NCBI GenBank assembly: GCA_942492205.1
Contig: CALODT010000001.1
Location: forward strand, 186,001-250,000
Reading direction: 5' to 3'
Origin: UBA1847 sp942492205
GTDB lineage: Bacteria > Pseudomonadota > Gammaproteobacteria > Steroidobacterales > Woeseiaceae
Length of the DNA stretch: 64,000 nt
A program made the position numbers and the translations under genes. Each line of letters starts with the position of its first letter. The stretch's first letter is position 1. A model generated the notes under the pieces. It saw only the letters and a program-made list of their open reading frames with translations, had not been told where the DNA came from and ran no database searches. Of this stretch, positions 52,060-61,500 are shown in pieces.

Positions 52060-53637
52060 CTAGAAGCCAAGGGACTGCAGCGCGCCGGCTACTCGCGAGC
52101 GCATTGCCTCGGACTTCATTGGGAACGCGCGGAAGAAATCATCGCGAGTAAGCAGCGGACTGCGCTGGCGCACATCGTCTGCCCATGCTGTGGCGAGCGG
52201 CTTGTTTCCAGCCAGCATCTGCGCTGCCGCCGCAATCATCGCAATCAGCACGTGCGCGCCTGGCGATCGTGCCGCGCGGTCCGTCCAGACGACAGCTTCG
52301 ACATCGTCGCCATCGCCGATATGCGTCAGCCCACGCGCCGACAACATCGCGTAGTAAAGCGGGTCGAGCGGGCTCAGCTGCATAGCGAGGTCTACGTGTT
52401 CGCGCGCGTCATGCGCACTGCCAGCCATTGTTTCGGTCCACCCGCGAGCATAGATACCTTGCGCGTAGTTCGGGCTGAGCGACGTTGACCGCTCCAGCCA
52501 GGATAAAGCGCGATCGAGATCACCCTCCAGCCAGTAACTTCGGCCCATCGTGAAGTTGACGAACGGATCGAGGTGATCGATGTCGACGCCGCGTTGTGCG
52601 CAGCTGCGCGCTAAAGCAATCTCGCCAGCGATGTCTTCGCTCTGATGCAGGAAAGCTGTCTGGAAATGCACAAAAGAAAGACCTGCGTGGGCGCGGGCAA
52701 AGCCCGGGTCCTGTTTGACGGCCTGGCCAAAGAGCTGGGCTGCCTTGACGTTATCGCTGTGATTGAAGCGATAGATATGTTGCAGACCGAGGTGGTATGC
52801 CGACCAGGCGTCTAGATTCTCTGTACTGGTAAGTCGTGCATCTGCGGCCTCATGCAAGGGGATCTGAATTTCCAGCGACGTAAGAATCTTTGCGCGTATT
52901 TCTGCGCGTACCGCATGTATGTCATCGACCTGTCCGGTATAGCGCTCCCCGCATATAACATCGCCGCCGCGGGTATCTGCAAGCTCGGTGGTCACGACCA
53001 GATGCTGACCGGAGATTTCGACGGTGCCGGAGAGGCAATAGCGCACGCCAAGTAAGCGACCCACTTCGCGCACATCGATGTCATCGCCTCGCAGTCTGAA
53101 TGAGGATCCGCGTGCTATGACGAACAGCCAGCGAAGGCGCGCGAGTTCGGTAATCAGCTCATGAGGCAGTCCGTCAGCAATCGTGACGTACGGTCCGGCG
53201 TCGCCGATCCGCCGGAACGGCAGTACCGCGATCGACGGGCGCGACACGGAGTTTTCTGCCGCCGGGCGGTCCTCAACCTGGTTGGGGTCGCCGGCTGCGA
53301 TGTGCGTGTCCGCGGCCGGGTCGTTACGAATCACCTGCACCTCGGCAACAAAGCGAAAGCCTTTGCCGTGAGTCGTCCTGATGTATCGCTGGGCGCGGCC
53401 GTCGTCGTCAAGCGCTTTGCGAAGTGACTTCACACGACTGGCCAGTGCTGAGTCCGTGACAATGCGTCCATCCCAGACGTTCTCGAATATTTCGTCCTTC
53501 GAGACCAGCCGTTCGCGATGCTCGACGAGAAAGGCAAGCAAAGCGAACACCTGTGGTTCAAGTGAGCGCAGCTTGCCGTCCGCACGCAGCTCGGCTTTGG
53601 CCAGATCGAGCTCGAAGGGACCGAACGAATATCGCAT
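52060..53637 (-). CDS. CadC-like winged-helix regulator with TPR sensor region
   Basis: 525 aa from MRYSFGPFELD; a longer frame starts at 53670. The N-terminal OmpR-type winged helix (about 1-95) has QVFALLAFLVEHRERLVSKD, the recognition helix RVKSLRKAL and GKGFRFVAEV. An adenylate-cyclase-associated-like domain follows (IAVLPFRRIG ... about 130-240, with LGVRYCLSGTVE). The C-terminal half is TPR repeats (AHAGLSFVHFQTAF, NYAQGIYARGWTET). No membrane helix is obvious. It is divergent from a cupin-tautomerase pair (153 bp between starts), its likely target. Signal and ligand unknown. Confidence 0.82.
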   Translation of the reverse strand: MRYSFGPFELDLAKAELRADGKLRSLEPQVFALLAFLVEHRERLVSKDEIFENVWDGRIVTDSALASRVKSLRKALDDDGRAQRYIRTTHGKGFRFVAEVQVIRNDPAADTHIAAGDPNQVEDRPAAENSVSRPSIAVLPFRRIGDAGPYVTIADGLPHELITELARLRWLFVIARGSSFRLRGDDIDVREVGRLLGVRYCLSGTVEISGQHLVVTTELADTRGGDVICGERYTGQVDDIHAVRAEIRAKILTSLEIQIPLHEAADARLTSTENLDAWSAYHLGLQHIYRFNHSDNVKAAQLFGQAVKQDPGFARAHAGLSFVHFQTAFLHQSEDIAGEIALARSCAQRGVDIDHLDPFVNFTMGRSYWLEGDLDRALSWLERSTSLSPNYAQGIYARGWTETMAGSAHDAREHVDLAMQLSPLDPLYYAMLSARGLTHIGDGDDVEAVVWTDRAARSPGAHVLIAMIAAAAQMLAGNKPLATAWADDVRQRSPLLTRDDFFRAFPMKSEAMRSRVAGALQSLGF

Positions 53638-53790
53638 GGCAACGAGGATAGAACACTCAAGCCCTGTCACCTAGCGATCTCCATGAAATCTCCAGGAATC
53701 CTCCAAGCCTTTGCGAGCCGGGCAGCGCAAGATTGCTTGCACTGGCGGCAGGTTGATTGCCGCAAAGTGAGCCAGACTAAGGAGACAACC

Positions 53791-54156
53791 ATGAAGCAGG
53801 CAAGAACGACTCTTCCGACCCGGCTGGAGGCAGGCGGCGTGTGCATCCAGGCCGAGGACTGGGGCGATATCAACGTCGCGCGAATCCGTTTTCCGAAAGG
53901 CGCGGATGCGACGCCGCTACTGGAGGGCCTTCCCGAGAATCTCTGCCAGTGTCCGCACTGGGGCACCGTCGTCAAAGGTTCTATTAACGTTCGCTACGCG
54001 GACGGCCGCGAAGAATTGGTCGAAGCCGGCGACGTCTACTACTGGCCGCCCGGCCACACGGTCTGGGTTGACGAAGACTACGAAGCCATCGAATTCAGCC
54101 CAAGCGGCCCCATGGGCGAACTCATCAACCATCTGAAAACAAAACTGCAAGACTAA
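53791..54156 (+). CDS. Cupin-domain protein
   Basis: 121 aa from MKQARTTL with an AAGGAGACAACC site. A single small cupin: WGTVVKGSINVRYADG and YYWPPGHTVWVDEDYEAIEF carry the conserved barrel strands; the metal-binding His/Glu set is partial. The function is probably binding or dioxygenation of a small aromatic or acid, not assigned. The tautomerase follows 11 bp later, so they are co-transcribed and divergent from the CadC-like regulator. Confidence 0.7.
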   Translation: MKQARTTLPTRLEAGGVCIQAEDWGDINVARIRFPKGADATPLLEGLPENLCQCPHWGTVVKGSINVRYADGREELVEAGDVYYWPPGHTVWVDEDYEAIEFSPSGPMGELINHLKTKLQD

Positions 54157-54167
54157 AGGAGATTGAA

Positions 54168-54392
54168 ATGCCACTCGTAACAATTGATGTCATCAAGAAC
54201 GTTTTCACACCGGAACAGAAAGAGCAGCTGATCGAAAAGGTCACTGCGGCAATGATCGAGGTGGAAGGCGAGAACATGCGGCCCGTCACTTGGGTTCGCA
54301 TTAACGAGTTCGAAGGCGGCGACTGGGCTATTGGCGGACAACGCCTGGCGGCGTCGGATGTGCAAGCGATGGCCAGGGGCGAGGCTGCCTGA
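54168..54392 (+). CDS. 4-oxalocrotonate tautomerase-like protein
   Basis: 74 aa. After Met removal the N-terminal Pro (MPLVTIDVIKNVFT) is the catalytic base typical of this superfamily. The EGENMRPVTWVRINE segment supports the fold. It would isomerise an enol or keto acid. An AAAGGAG site and 11-bp spacing tie it to the cupin gene. Whether it acts in aromatic breakdown (as neighbouring lyases could suggest) is inference. Confidence 0.75.
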   Translation: MPLVTIDVIKNVFTPEQKEQLIEKVTAAMIEVEGENMRPVTWVRINEFEGGDWAIGGQRLAASDVQAMARGEAA

Positions 54393-54738
54393 GGCGAGTA
54401 ACCGGGGCATTCTGTTTCTGGCGAGCGAGATGCGGTTGGTTGGACGAGGGGCGGCACCGCCCATGCATCGAATCACCCGCAGCGGGAGCAGAATGTCCCC
54501 AATATTCCCAGAATGTCCCCAATATTCCCTGCATACGCGTAGAACGTGTCTAACACCGAGAAAAGGGGCCGTCCAAGTCGGTGTCACGACATGTCCTGAG
54601 CGCAGGCGTGTGCTACTTGTCGGCTGCAGTTCATTGCAAAGCTTGACCCAAGTCTCAGATTCGCAAGATATATATGACGACGTGAGGTGCGAGCAAGGAT
54701 AATCGCGGACACTGAAAAAGCTCCCGGGCAATGAACGC
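54393..54738. other. Intergenic region with tandem repeat
   Basis: 346 bp. It contains the tandem repeat at 54490-54529 and nothing else recognised. Confidence 0.45.
54490..54529. repeat. Tandem 20-bp repeat, GGGGACATTC family, site 3
   Basis: AGAATGTCCCCAATATTCCC occurs twice in a row without a gap (54490-54509 and 54510-54529). Its AGAATGTCCCC half is the same core as the other hairpin repeats. Only one orientation is present here. Confidence 0.65.
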
Positions 54739-56454
54739 ATGGTCACGACGGACGCAAAAGCGCCCAACTCTACGCAATATACCGTTGGCTACCTGATCCT
54801 GATCTGCTCTCAGGCGGGAACAATCCATCGCGTTATAGAGGCCGAGCCGACCGTGCGCGACGAGCTTGCGGCAAGCTCGAGCACACCGACAATCGATGAC
54901 CTGTGGCCGGAAGCGCTTACGCGCAGAATTCGCGATTCGTTGAGTCGCGCGCTTCGCAGCCGGGAGTCTCACAGCGTGGAGCTGGAGCACCCGGCCGATG
55001 GCACAGCCAGTGAATTCATTTTCGTCGTCCAGGGGCCCGACCGCGCGATGGTCATTGTTCGCGATCTGTCCGAGCAACGACAGGCGCTTGCCCGCGCGAG
55101 AAAGCTCGCCTACACCGACGATGTGACCGGGCTGCCGAATCGAGAGTTCCTGTTTCGTGAGCTACTGAAGATCACCGACGTTCAACGGCTGAGGGAAGGC
55201 AGGGCGGCCGTAATTTGCCTGCGTATCGGCCAGTTTGACGATCATGGCTACTCACTGAACTCCACGCAGCAAGACGAAGTGCTGAAGCAACTCGCTGCAC
55301 GATTGACAACGAATCTTCGCGGCCTGAATGATGATCGCGGCAACGACTACGAGAGATATTCCGTCGCCGCCAGGACGGACTACCGGCAATTCTGCATTGT
55401 CTTGCCAAGCATCGAGAGCGGCGAAGATGCCGAAGCGGTGGTAGCCCGTGTGGTCGAGGACCTGAGAAAACCGACGGCCATCGGCACTCGGACCGTGGCT
55501 CTGCAAGCCTGCGGCGGCGTCGCTCTCTACCCGCAAGACGGGACCGATCCGGCGGCGTTGTTTGAGAACGCCTGCGGGGCAATGGAGGACGCGCGCAACG
55601 ACTCGTCGGCGCCGTACAAGTTCCATTCGGGAACGGTTCGTCTGCGTACGCTGCAGCGACACGATCTTGAGGAAGAGTTGAGGTCCACCCTGGACCGCAA
55701 TGAGTACGCGCTGAATTTCCTGCCGATTGTCGATGCCGAATCAGGCGTGCCGATCACGATAGAGGCTTTGTTGCGGTGGCCCGACACGCTGCTGGGTACT
55801 CAGCCAACCCGGAAGATCGTGCGAGTGGCGGAGCGCACGGGACTGATATTGCCAATCGGCCAATGGGTACTGCGAAGTGCCTGTGAGCAGCTTAAAGCCT
55901 GGCACAGCCTGGGATACCCGGACCTGCGCATCGCGATCAACATATCGTCGCAGGAGCTGGGCAGCGACGGAATTTCAGAAAGGATCGAACAGGTTCTTCG
56001 GGAAACGGGTACAGACCCTCGCCACCTCGACATTGAGCTGAAGGAGCACATGCTGTTTCGTGAAGTGCTGACCGACTACTCCGCTTGCAGGAAGCTGAAG
56101 AAGCTCGGCGCGAGAATCGTCGTGGATGATTATGGTGTTGGCGCCTGTTCGCTGGCACAGCTTTCGCAAAGCCCTGTCGACGCAATAAAGATAGACAACA
56201 GTATTGTTGCCAATGTCGAAGTCAACGAACGGGATCGCGCGGCCTGCGCAGCGGCGATCGCCGTCGCCAACAGCCTCGGCCTTGACGTCGTAGCCGAGGG
56301 CGTGGAAACGGATGGCCAGGCACAGTTCCTGCGAGACAATGGCTGCCACTACCTGCAGGGTTTCCTGTTCAGTACGCCGATGAACGATGCCGAGGCGAGG
56401 AACTACCTGAGTTCCGCCTTCGAGACTCGCATCGAGGGGAAAGGACTGCGGTGA
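54739..56454 (+). CDS. c-di-GMP phosphodiesterase with degenerate GGDEF
   Basis: 571 aa. An N-terminal PAS-like region (about 1-115) and linker helix lead to a GGDEF-like domain starting TDDVTGLPNREFL. Its signature is lost (TDYRQF where GGDEF is expected), so it should not make c-di-GMP. The EAL domain (about 315-565) has IEALLRW, the Asp pair in VVDDYGVGACSL, IKIDNSI and AEGVETDGQAQ, so it is probably an active phosphodiesterase. The expected ES of the loop reads ELKEHM. Its stop overlaps the next gene's GTG start (GTGA), which implies coupled synthesis. Confidence 0.8.
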   Translation: MVTTDAKAPNSTQYTVGYLILICSQAGTIHRVIEAEPTVRDELAASSSTPTIDDLWPEALTRRIRDSLSRALRSRESHSVELEHPADGTASEFIFVVQGPDRAMVIVRDLSEQRQALARARKLAYTDDVTGLPNREFLFRELLKITDVQRLREGRAAVICLRIGQFDDHGYSLNSTQQDEVLKQLAARLTTNLRGLNDDRGNDYERYSVAARTDYRQFCIVLPSIESGEDAEAVVARVVEDLRKPTAIGTRTVALQACGGVALYPQDGTDPAALFENACGAMEDARNDSSAPYKFHSGTVRLRTLQRHDLEEELRSTLDRNEYALNFLPIVDAESGVPITIEALLRWPDTLLGTQPTRKIVRVAERTGLILPIGQWVLRSACEQLKAWHSLGYPDLRIAINISSQELGSDGISERIEQVLRETGTDPRHLDIELKEHMLFREVLTDYSACRKLKKLGARIVVDDYGVGACSLAQLSQSPVDAIKIDNSIVANVEVNERDRAACAAAIAVANSLGLDVVAEGVETDGQAQFLRDNGCHYLQGFLFSTPMNDAEARNYLSSAFETRIEGKGLR

Positions 56455-58343
56455 CAGAGCCCAAAGTACAACGTAGTGCCTCCGAAGCTGCAGAGTCGAT
56501 CGACTTCACACGATCGATACGCAGGCTATCGCTGCCGGTCGATTCGACCCGGGATGCGCTGGAAGAGCAGGGGGGTAGCGCACTGTTGCTGTGTCGGGAC
56601 AGTGATGCCAGGAAATGGGGCTCACGCTGGCTCACGCAATGCGGATTGCAGGCAACCGTACCTCCTGATGCTGTCAATGCGCTTGAAATCACGAGAAACG
56701 CGGTACCCGATGTTGTTGTGGTCGAGGCAGGGCTGATTGGCCCAGGTGGTGTTCCCATATTCCAGGAACTGTGCGACGCGGCCGACGTGACGGCCGACCT
56801 GATCGTGCTTTGCAACAGTCAGCGCGAAATCAAAGCGGCACTGGATGCGAAGGTGTTCGACATTGCACGCAAGCCTTACCAGTGGCAACTCATTGGAAAT
56901 CGTGCGCGGCACGCCCTGCAATTGAAACACCGGCAACAGTCGTGCAACGAGGCTAACGACGCCCTGCAAGAAGCGCTCAGCATTGCGAATTCCGCGCGCG
57001 AGCGCCTGCGCAGCCAGGAGAGTTTCGAGCCGGTTACCGGGTTGCCGAACAGGGCCAAATTTTTGGACCTGCTGCGACGCGGCATGCATGCGGCGGATCG
57101 CGACGGCAACTCCCTGGCAGTCTTCGTCGTTGGCTTCACCCGATTTCGCCTGGTCATCGAGGCGATGGGTCAGGAGCAGGCGGATCGTGTGTTGACCCAG
57201 ATTGGCCAAAATCTGGGCAATTGTCTGAGTGAGGCCAGTCATGATTTCGATTCTGCACACAGCGGCCTGCGTACCGCTGCGATTGCCACCCTTGATCAGT
57301 TTCGATTTGGTCTGATGATGACAACGGGTGGCAGCGACGATGCTGTGACGAACTTTCAGCAACATGTGCTGGATACGCTGTCGCGCCCCATTCAGGTCGC
57401 GGGGCAGATCGTGCATCTCTCGGTTTGCCTGGGCGTGGCGCTCTATCCGCAGGACGCGGACGACGTGGATAGTCTTCTGCAGCGCGCTGATAACGCGATG
57501 CGAGACGCGCAAAGTCGTGGCGGCGGTTTCAAATACCATTGCAGTGAGACTGACGCGGCAGCCGCGCGAAAACTGAAACTGGAGCATATGCTGCATGAGG
57601 CGCTCGACCGTAATGAGCTGTCGCTGGCGTATCAGCCTATCCTGGACGTCAATACGGGCCAGATTCGGGCAGCCGAAGCACTGCTCAGGTGGCGCCAGCA
57701 TGACGGTAGTTATGTGCCACCCGAAGAGTTTGTTACCGTCGCCGAAGAGTCGGGCCTGATGATTCGCACCGGCGAATACGCACTGGATCGGGCGTGCCAG
57801 CAGCTCGCCGAGTGGCGACGGACGGGAGTACAGTTGCCGTACGTCTGTGTCAATGTCGCCAAAGTGCAGCTGATGGCCAGCGATTTCTCGCGGTCCGTCC
57901 AGCGCATCCTCGAAAAACACGCACTGCAACCGGGCGACCTGGAACTGGAGATCAGCGAACGCGGCGTGCTGTCCGGCGACTACGATGTTGTCAACCAACT
58001 GCACGAGCTGAAGTCTCTCGGCGTCAAGCTGTCTATCGATGATTTTGGCACCGGCGATTCGGCCATCGCTTACCTGAAAGACCTGCCGGTCGACGCGCTC
58101 AAAATCGATCGCTCGTACATCGCGGGTCTCGCTGAGGATGGCAAGGAGGCCGCTATAGCATCGGCGATGGTTGCGCTCGGCCAGAGCCTGAAGCTGGCGG
58201 TCGTCGCCGAGGGCGTCGAAACCGAGGAGCAACTCGCCGTCCTGCGTAAACTCGGCTGCGATTCCTACCAGGGCTTCCTCACCGCAGAGGCACTTGCGCC
58301 AGACTCCTTTGCTGCGTTTGCCCGCAATCTCCGCCAGACTTAA
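56451..58343 (+). CDS. Receiver-GGDEF(degenerate)-EAL protein
   Basis: 630 aa from a GTG overlapping the previous stop. A CheY-like domain (about 40-160) has VVVEAGLIG where the phosphorylated Asp is expected, so Glu replaces it and the domain may be locked active. The GGDEF-like domain (about 195-360, starts FEPVTGLPNRAKFL) has LDQFRF instead of GGDEF. The EAL domain (about 375-625) is well preserved: EALLRW, ISERGVL, LSIDDFGTGDSAI, LKIDRSYI, AEGVETEEQL. This makes it a probable phosphodiesterase or c-di-GMP-binding effector. With the upstream gene it forms a two-protein unit. Confidence 0.8.
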   Translation: MTEPKVQRSASEAAESIDFTRSIRRLSLPVDSTRDALEEQGGSALLLCRDSDARKWGSRWLTQCGLQATVPPDAVNALEITRNAVPDVVVVEAGLIGPGGVPIFQELCDAADVTADLIVLCNSQREIKAALDAKVFDIARKPYQWQLIGNRARHALQLKHRQQSCNEANDALQEALSIANSARERLRSQESFEPVTGLPNRAKFLDLLRRGMHAADRDGNSLAVFVVGFTRFRLVIEAMGQEQADRVLTQIGQNLGNCLSEASHDFDSAHSGLRTAAIATLDQFRFGLMMTTGGSDDAVTNFQQHVLDTLSRPIQVAGQIVHLSVCLGVALYPQDADDVDSLLQRADNAMRDAQSRGGGFKYHCSETDAAAARKLKLEHMLHEALDRNELSLAYQPILDVNTGQIRAAEALLRWRQHDGSYVPPEEFVTVAEESGLMIRTGEYALDRACQQLAEWRRTGVQLPYVCVNVAKVQLMASDFSRSVQRILEKHALQPGDLELEISERGVLSGDYDVVNQLHELKSLGVKLSIDDFGTGDSAIAYLKDLPVDALKIDRSYIAGLAEDGKEAAIASAMVALGQSLKLAVVAEGVETEEQLAVLRKLGCDSYQGFLTAEALAPDSFAAFARNLRQT

Positions 58344-58375
58344 CAGAACACCCTGCCGGTTTAACGACCACGTTA

Positions 58376-58391
58376 TTTGAACTGCGTCACA
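58376..58391. promoter_or_regulatory. Near-consensus CRP-like site
   Basis: TTTGA-ACTGCG-TCACA differs from the CRP palindrome by one base in the left half and shares the exact spacer with the site at 30677. It sits about 120-200 bp before the sensor diguanylate cyclase. Confidence 0.35.
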
Positions 58392-58477
58392 TTCTGGCGC
58401 CGATGCGCGGACTTTCGTCGATGCGCCAAAATTACTGTTCCTGCCTAATAGCCTCCTGACGTGACGGGAGACACGAG

Positions 58478-58510
58478 ATGTTCGAAACGACTCAAGCAGG
58501 CGCTGTCTAG
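58478..58510 (+). CDS. Possible 10-codon leader peptide
   Basis: MFETTQAGAV* is preceded by GGGAGACACGAG, a good ribosome-binding site, and stops 2 bp before the ATG of the signal peptide frame at 58513. It may couple translation to the sensor gene, or be accidental. Confidence 0.3.
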   Translation: MFETTQAGAV

Positions 58511-58576
58511 CCATGAATCCAAATAGCAAAGCTCGACTGAAAAACGGATTGCGCCTGTATCTCGCCCTTTTCGTGT

Positions 58577-61500
58577 GTGTGTTCGGCGCTTCAGCGGCGA
58601 ACAGTACTGGTGTCAGGGCACCCCATGCGCTTCGGGCACCTGACGCTCGACGACGGGCTCTCACAAAGTAATGTCCTGAGCATCCTGCAGGCATCCGACG
58701 GCTTGATGTGGTTCGGCACCGAGAACGGGCTTAACAGCTACGACGGTTACGAGTTCAGCCACTACAAGCGGCAGCGTGGCAACCCGGAAGCGCTCAGCAA
58801 TGACTTCATTTTCGATATTGCCGAGGACAAAGCCGGCAAGCTGTGGATCGCGACCAACGGTGGTGGCCTGGCCAGGATGGACCGGGCAACAGGGCGCGTA
58901 AAAACGTTTCGTCACAGCGACGCCGACTCTAACACTGTCGCCGGAAATATTATCCGCAGGCTCTTGATCGACAACGCCGGGTCTATCTGGATCGGTACCC
59001 GGGGCGCGGGCCTGAGCCAGTTCGACCCTGCGACCGAAACCTTTCAGCATTTTGATCTTGGTGCCGGCGACCCCGCGAGCACGATCTTTGCATTGCTGCA
59101 GGATTCAACGGGCACCCTCTGGGTTGGTGGTGATCACGGCCTGACCTTGATAGATGCCGACGGCTCCAGGGTGGACACCGAAGAATGGAGTGCCTTCGGC
59201 GCGCACAGCGTCCGCGCGGTACTACAGGACTCCGACGGTCAGATCTGGGTAGGCACGTATGGCGGCGGCCTGAGCCGGTACAACACTGAAACCGGCGCCT
59301 TCGAGCATTTCGTCCATAACGACAGTGACGCGACCACGATCTCTAGCGATCGCGTCTCGAGCATCCTCGAAGACAGCAATGGTCGCCTGTGGGTCGGCAC
59401 GGCCGAGGGTCTGAACCTCGTCGATCGCACCTCCGGGGCGGCCATTCGTTACCTGTCCGACAGTGCCGATAATTCGAGTCTTGGCGACAACGATATTTCC
59501 TCAATCTATGAGGACCGTAGCGGTTTGCTCTGGATCGGGACCCGTTCTCACGGCGTCAATACCTGGAATCCACGGACCTGGTACTACGGCTATGAGGCGG
59601 CACAGGAAATTACGGCCGATGGCGCAAGCAACCCGAACGTCATGGCATTCATCGATGATGGCGCCGGTACGCTCTGGGTTGGAACGTTTGGCGAAGGACT
59701 GAATGCCATTGACCGGGACACCGGCGAAGTAACGAAGTATCGCAATGATCCGAACAGCGACTTTCGAATTGCCGATGACTACGTCATGAGCCTGATGCGA
59801 GATAGCCAGGGCTTCATCTGGGTTGGCACGATGAGGAACGGCATCACGCGTCTTGACCCAAGAAGCGGCGAATCGACCCAGTTCCGACATGAGCAGGATA
59901 AGCCCGCCAGCCTGGCTGCCAACGGCATCATGACGATGTACGAAGACCGTGACGGCTATGTCTGGGTGGGCACGTTTGGCGGCGGCATCAGTCGTTTCGA
60001 TCCGAAAAGCGGCGACTTCAAAACCTTCGCGCCGGATGCGAACGACATCTTTGCCCTGAGCAGCAATCGGGTTACGAGTTTTGCCCAGGATGCCAGCGGC
60101 AATATGTGGATCGGTACCGATGGTGGTGGTCTCAACCTGATGGATCGCAAAACCGAGCGCTTCTATCAATTTCGCCACGACCCCGATGACAACAACTCGC
60201 TGGCGTCCGACACGGTTTACTCCGTCAACATCGATGCCAATCACAACGTCTGGGTTGGCACCCAGGGGGGCGGGCTTGATCGGGTGGTTGGCGACGCCGC
60301 GGATCCAGGCGCGATTACATTCGTCAATACGTCGCAAGAGGACGGACTGGCCAACGATGTGATTTACGGTGTGCAGTTCGACGACGCCGGCTGGATCTGG
60401 ATGAGCACCAACTACGGTATCAGCCGATTCAATCCGAAGACCAACGAGATCAGGAACCTGCACCGGAAAGACGGGCTGCAGTCCGAGGAGTTCAACTTCG
60501 GCGCGCATTATCGCAGTGAGTCCGGCGAGTTGTTCTTCGGTGGTCATAACGGTTTCAACGCGTTTTATCCCGAGGACATCAAGGCGAGCACGGTCGTGCC
60601 GCTCATAGCGCTAACGGGCTTTTTCAATGGCGGCGACTCAACAAAGTCGGATCTTCCAGTCGACGAAACCGAAACGGTCGAGATCAGTTGGAAAGATGAT
60701 GTCGTCGCGTTCGAATTCGCGGCGATGGATTTTGTTGCACCCGAAAAGAACCGCTATATGTACAAGCTGGAGGGTTTCGACAAAGACTGGATCGACCTGG
60801 GCAATCGTCGCCGCGCCACCTACACCGATCTCGATGATGGAAACTACCTGCTGCGCGTAAGGGCGGCTAATAGCGAGGGCGTGTGGAATGAGGCCGGCTT
60901 CGCACTGCCGGTGCGGGTTACCGCAGCACCCTGGGATACCTGGTGGGCCTACCTGGGTTACATCGCCGTATTTGCTCAAATCGTCGCGGGACTGTGGCTT
61001 GGCCACCGTCGCAAGATTCGCCGCGAAGAAGAATACAGCCACAGGCTGGAGTGGGAGGTCGAGTCACGCACCGAGAAACTGCTGGACAAGAACAAGCAGT
61101 TACGCGAGCTGAACCAGGCATTGCAGGAAAGCAGCCTGAGCGACCCGCTGACCGGTCTGCGAAACCGTCGTTTCGTGTTCGAAGAGGTATCACGCGACCT
61201 CGACGTCATACAGCGACGGCTTGGCGACGAGCGGGAAGGTGTTGACCGGCACGACGTCTCCGACCTGGTCTTCATGATGATCGATCTCGACAATTTCAAG
61301 CCGATCAACGATACCTATGGCCACGCGGCCGGCGATCAGATGCTGCTGCAGCTGCGTGACGTACTGCTGCGAATCTGTCGGCGCTCGGACTTCGTGATTC
61401 GCTGGGGCGGTGACGAGTTCGTCGTCATTGCGAAGCAAACGCGGCCCGAAGAAGCGGAGCAGCTCGCGGAGCGTATCCGGGCCAGTGTGGCGGACAGCAA

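Noticed and set aside
56622..58694. A 690-codon open frame on the minus strand across the second EAL gene
   Set aside because: It is antisense to a well-supported EAL protein, has no recognisable domain, and follows the codon pattern of the plus-strand gene.
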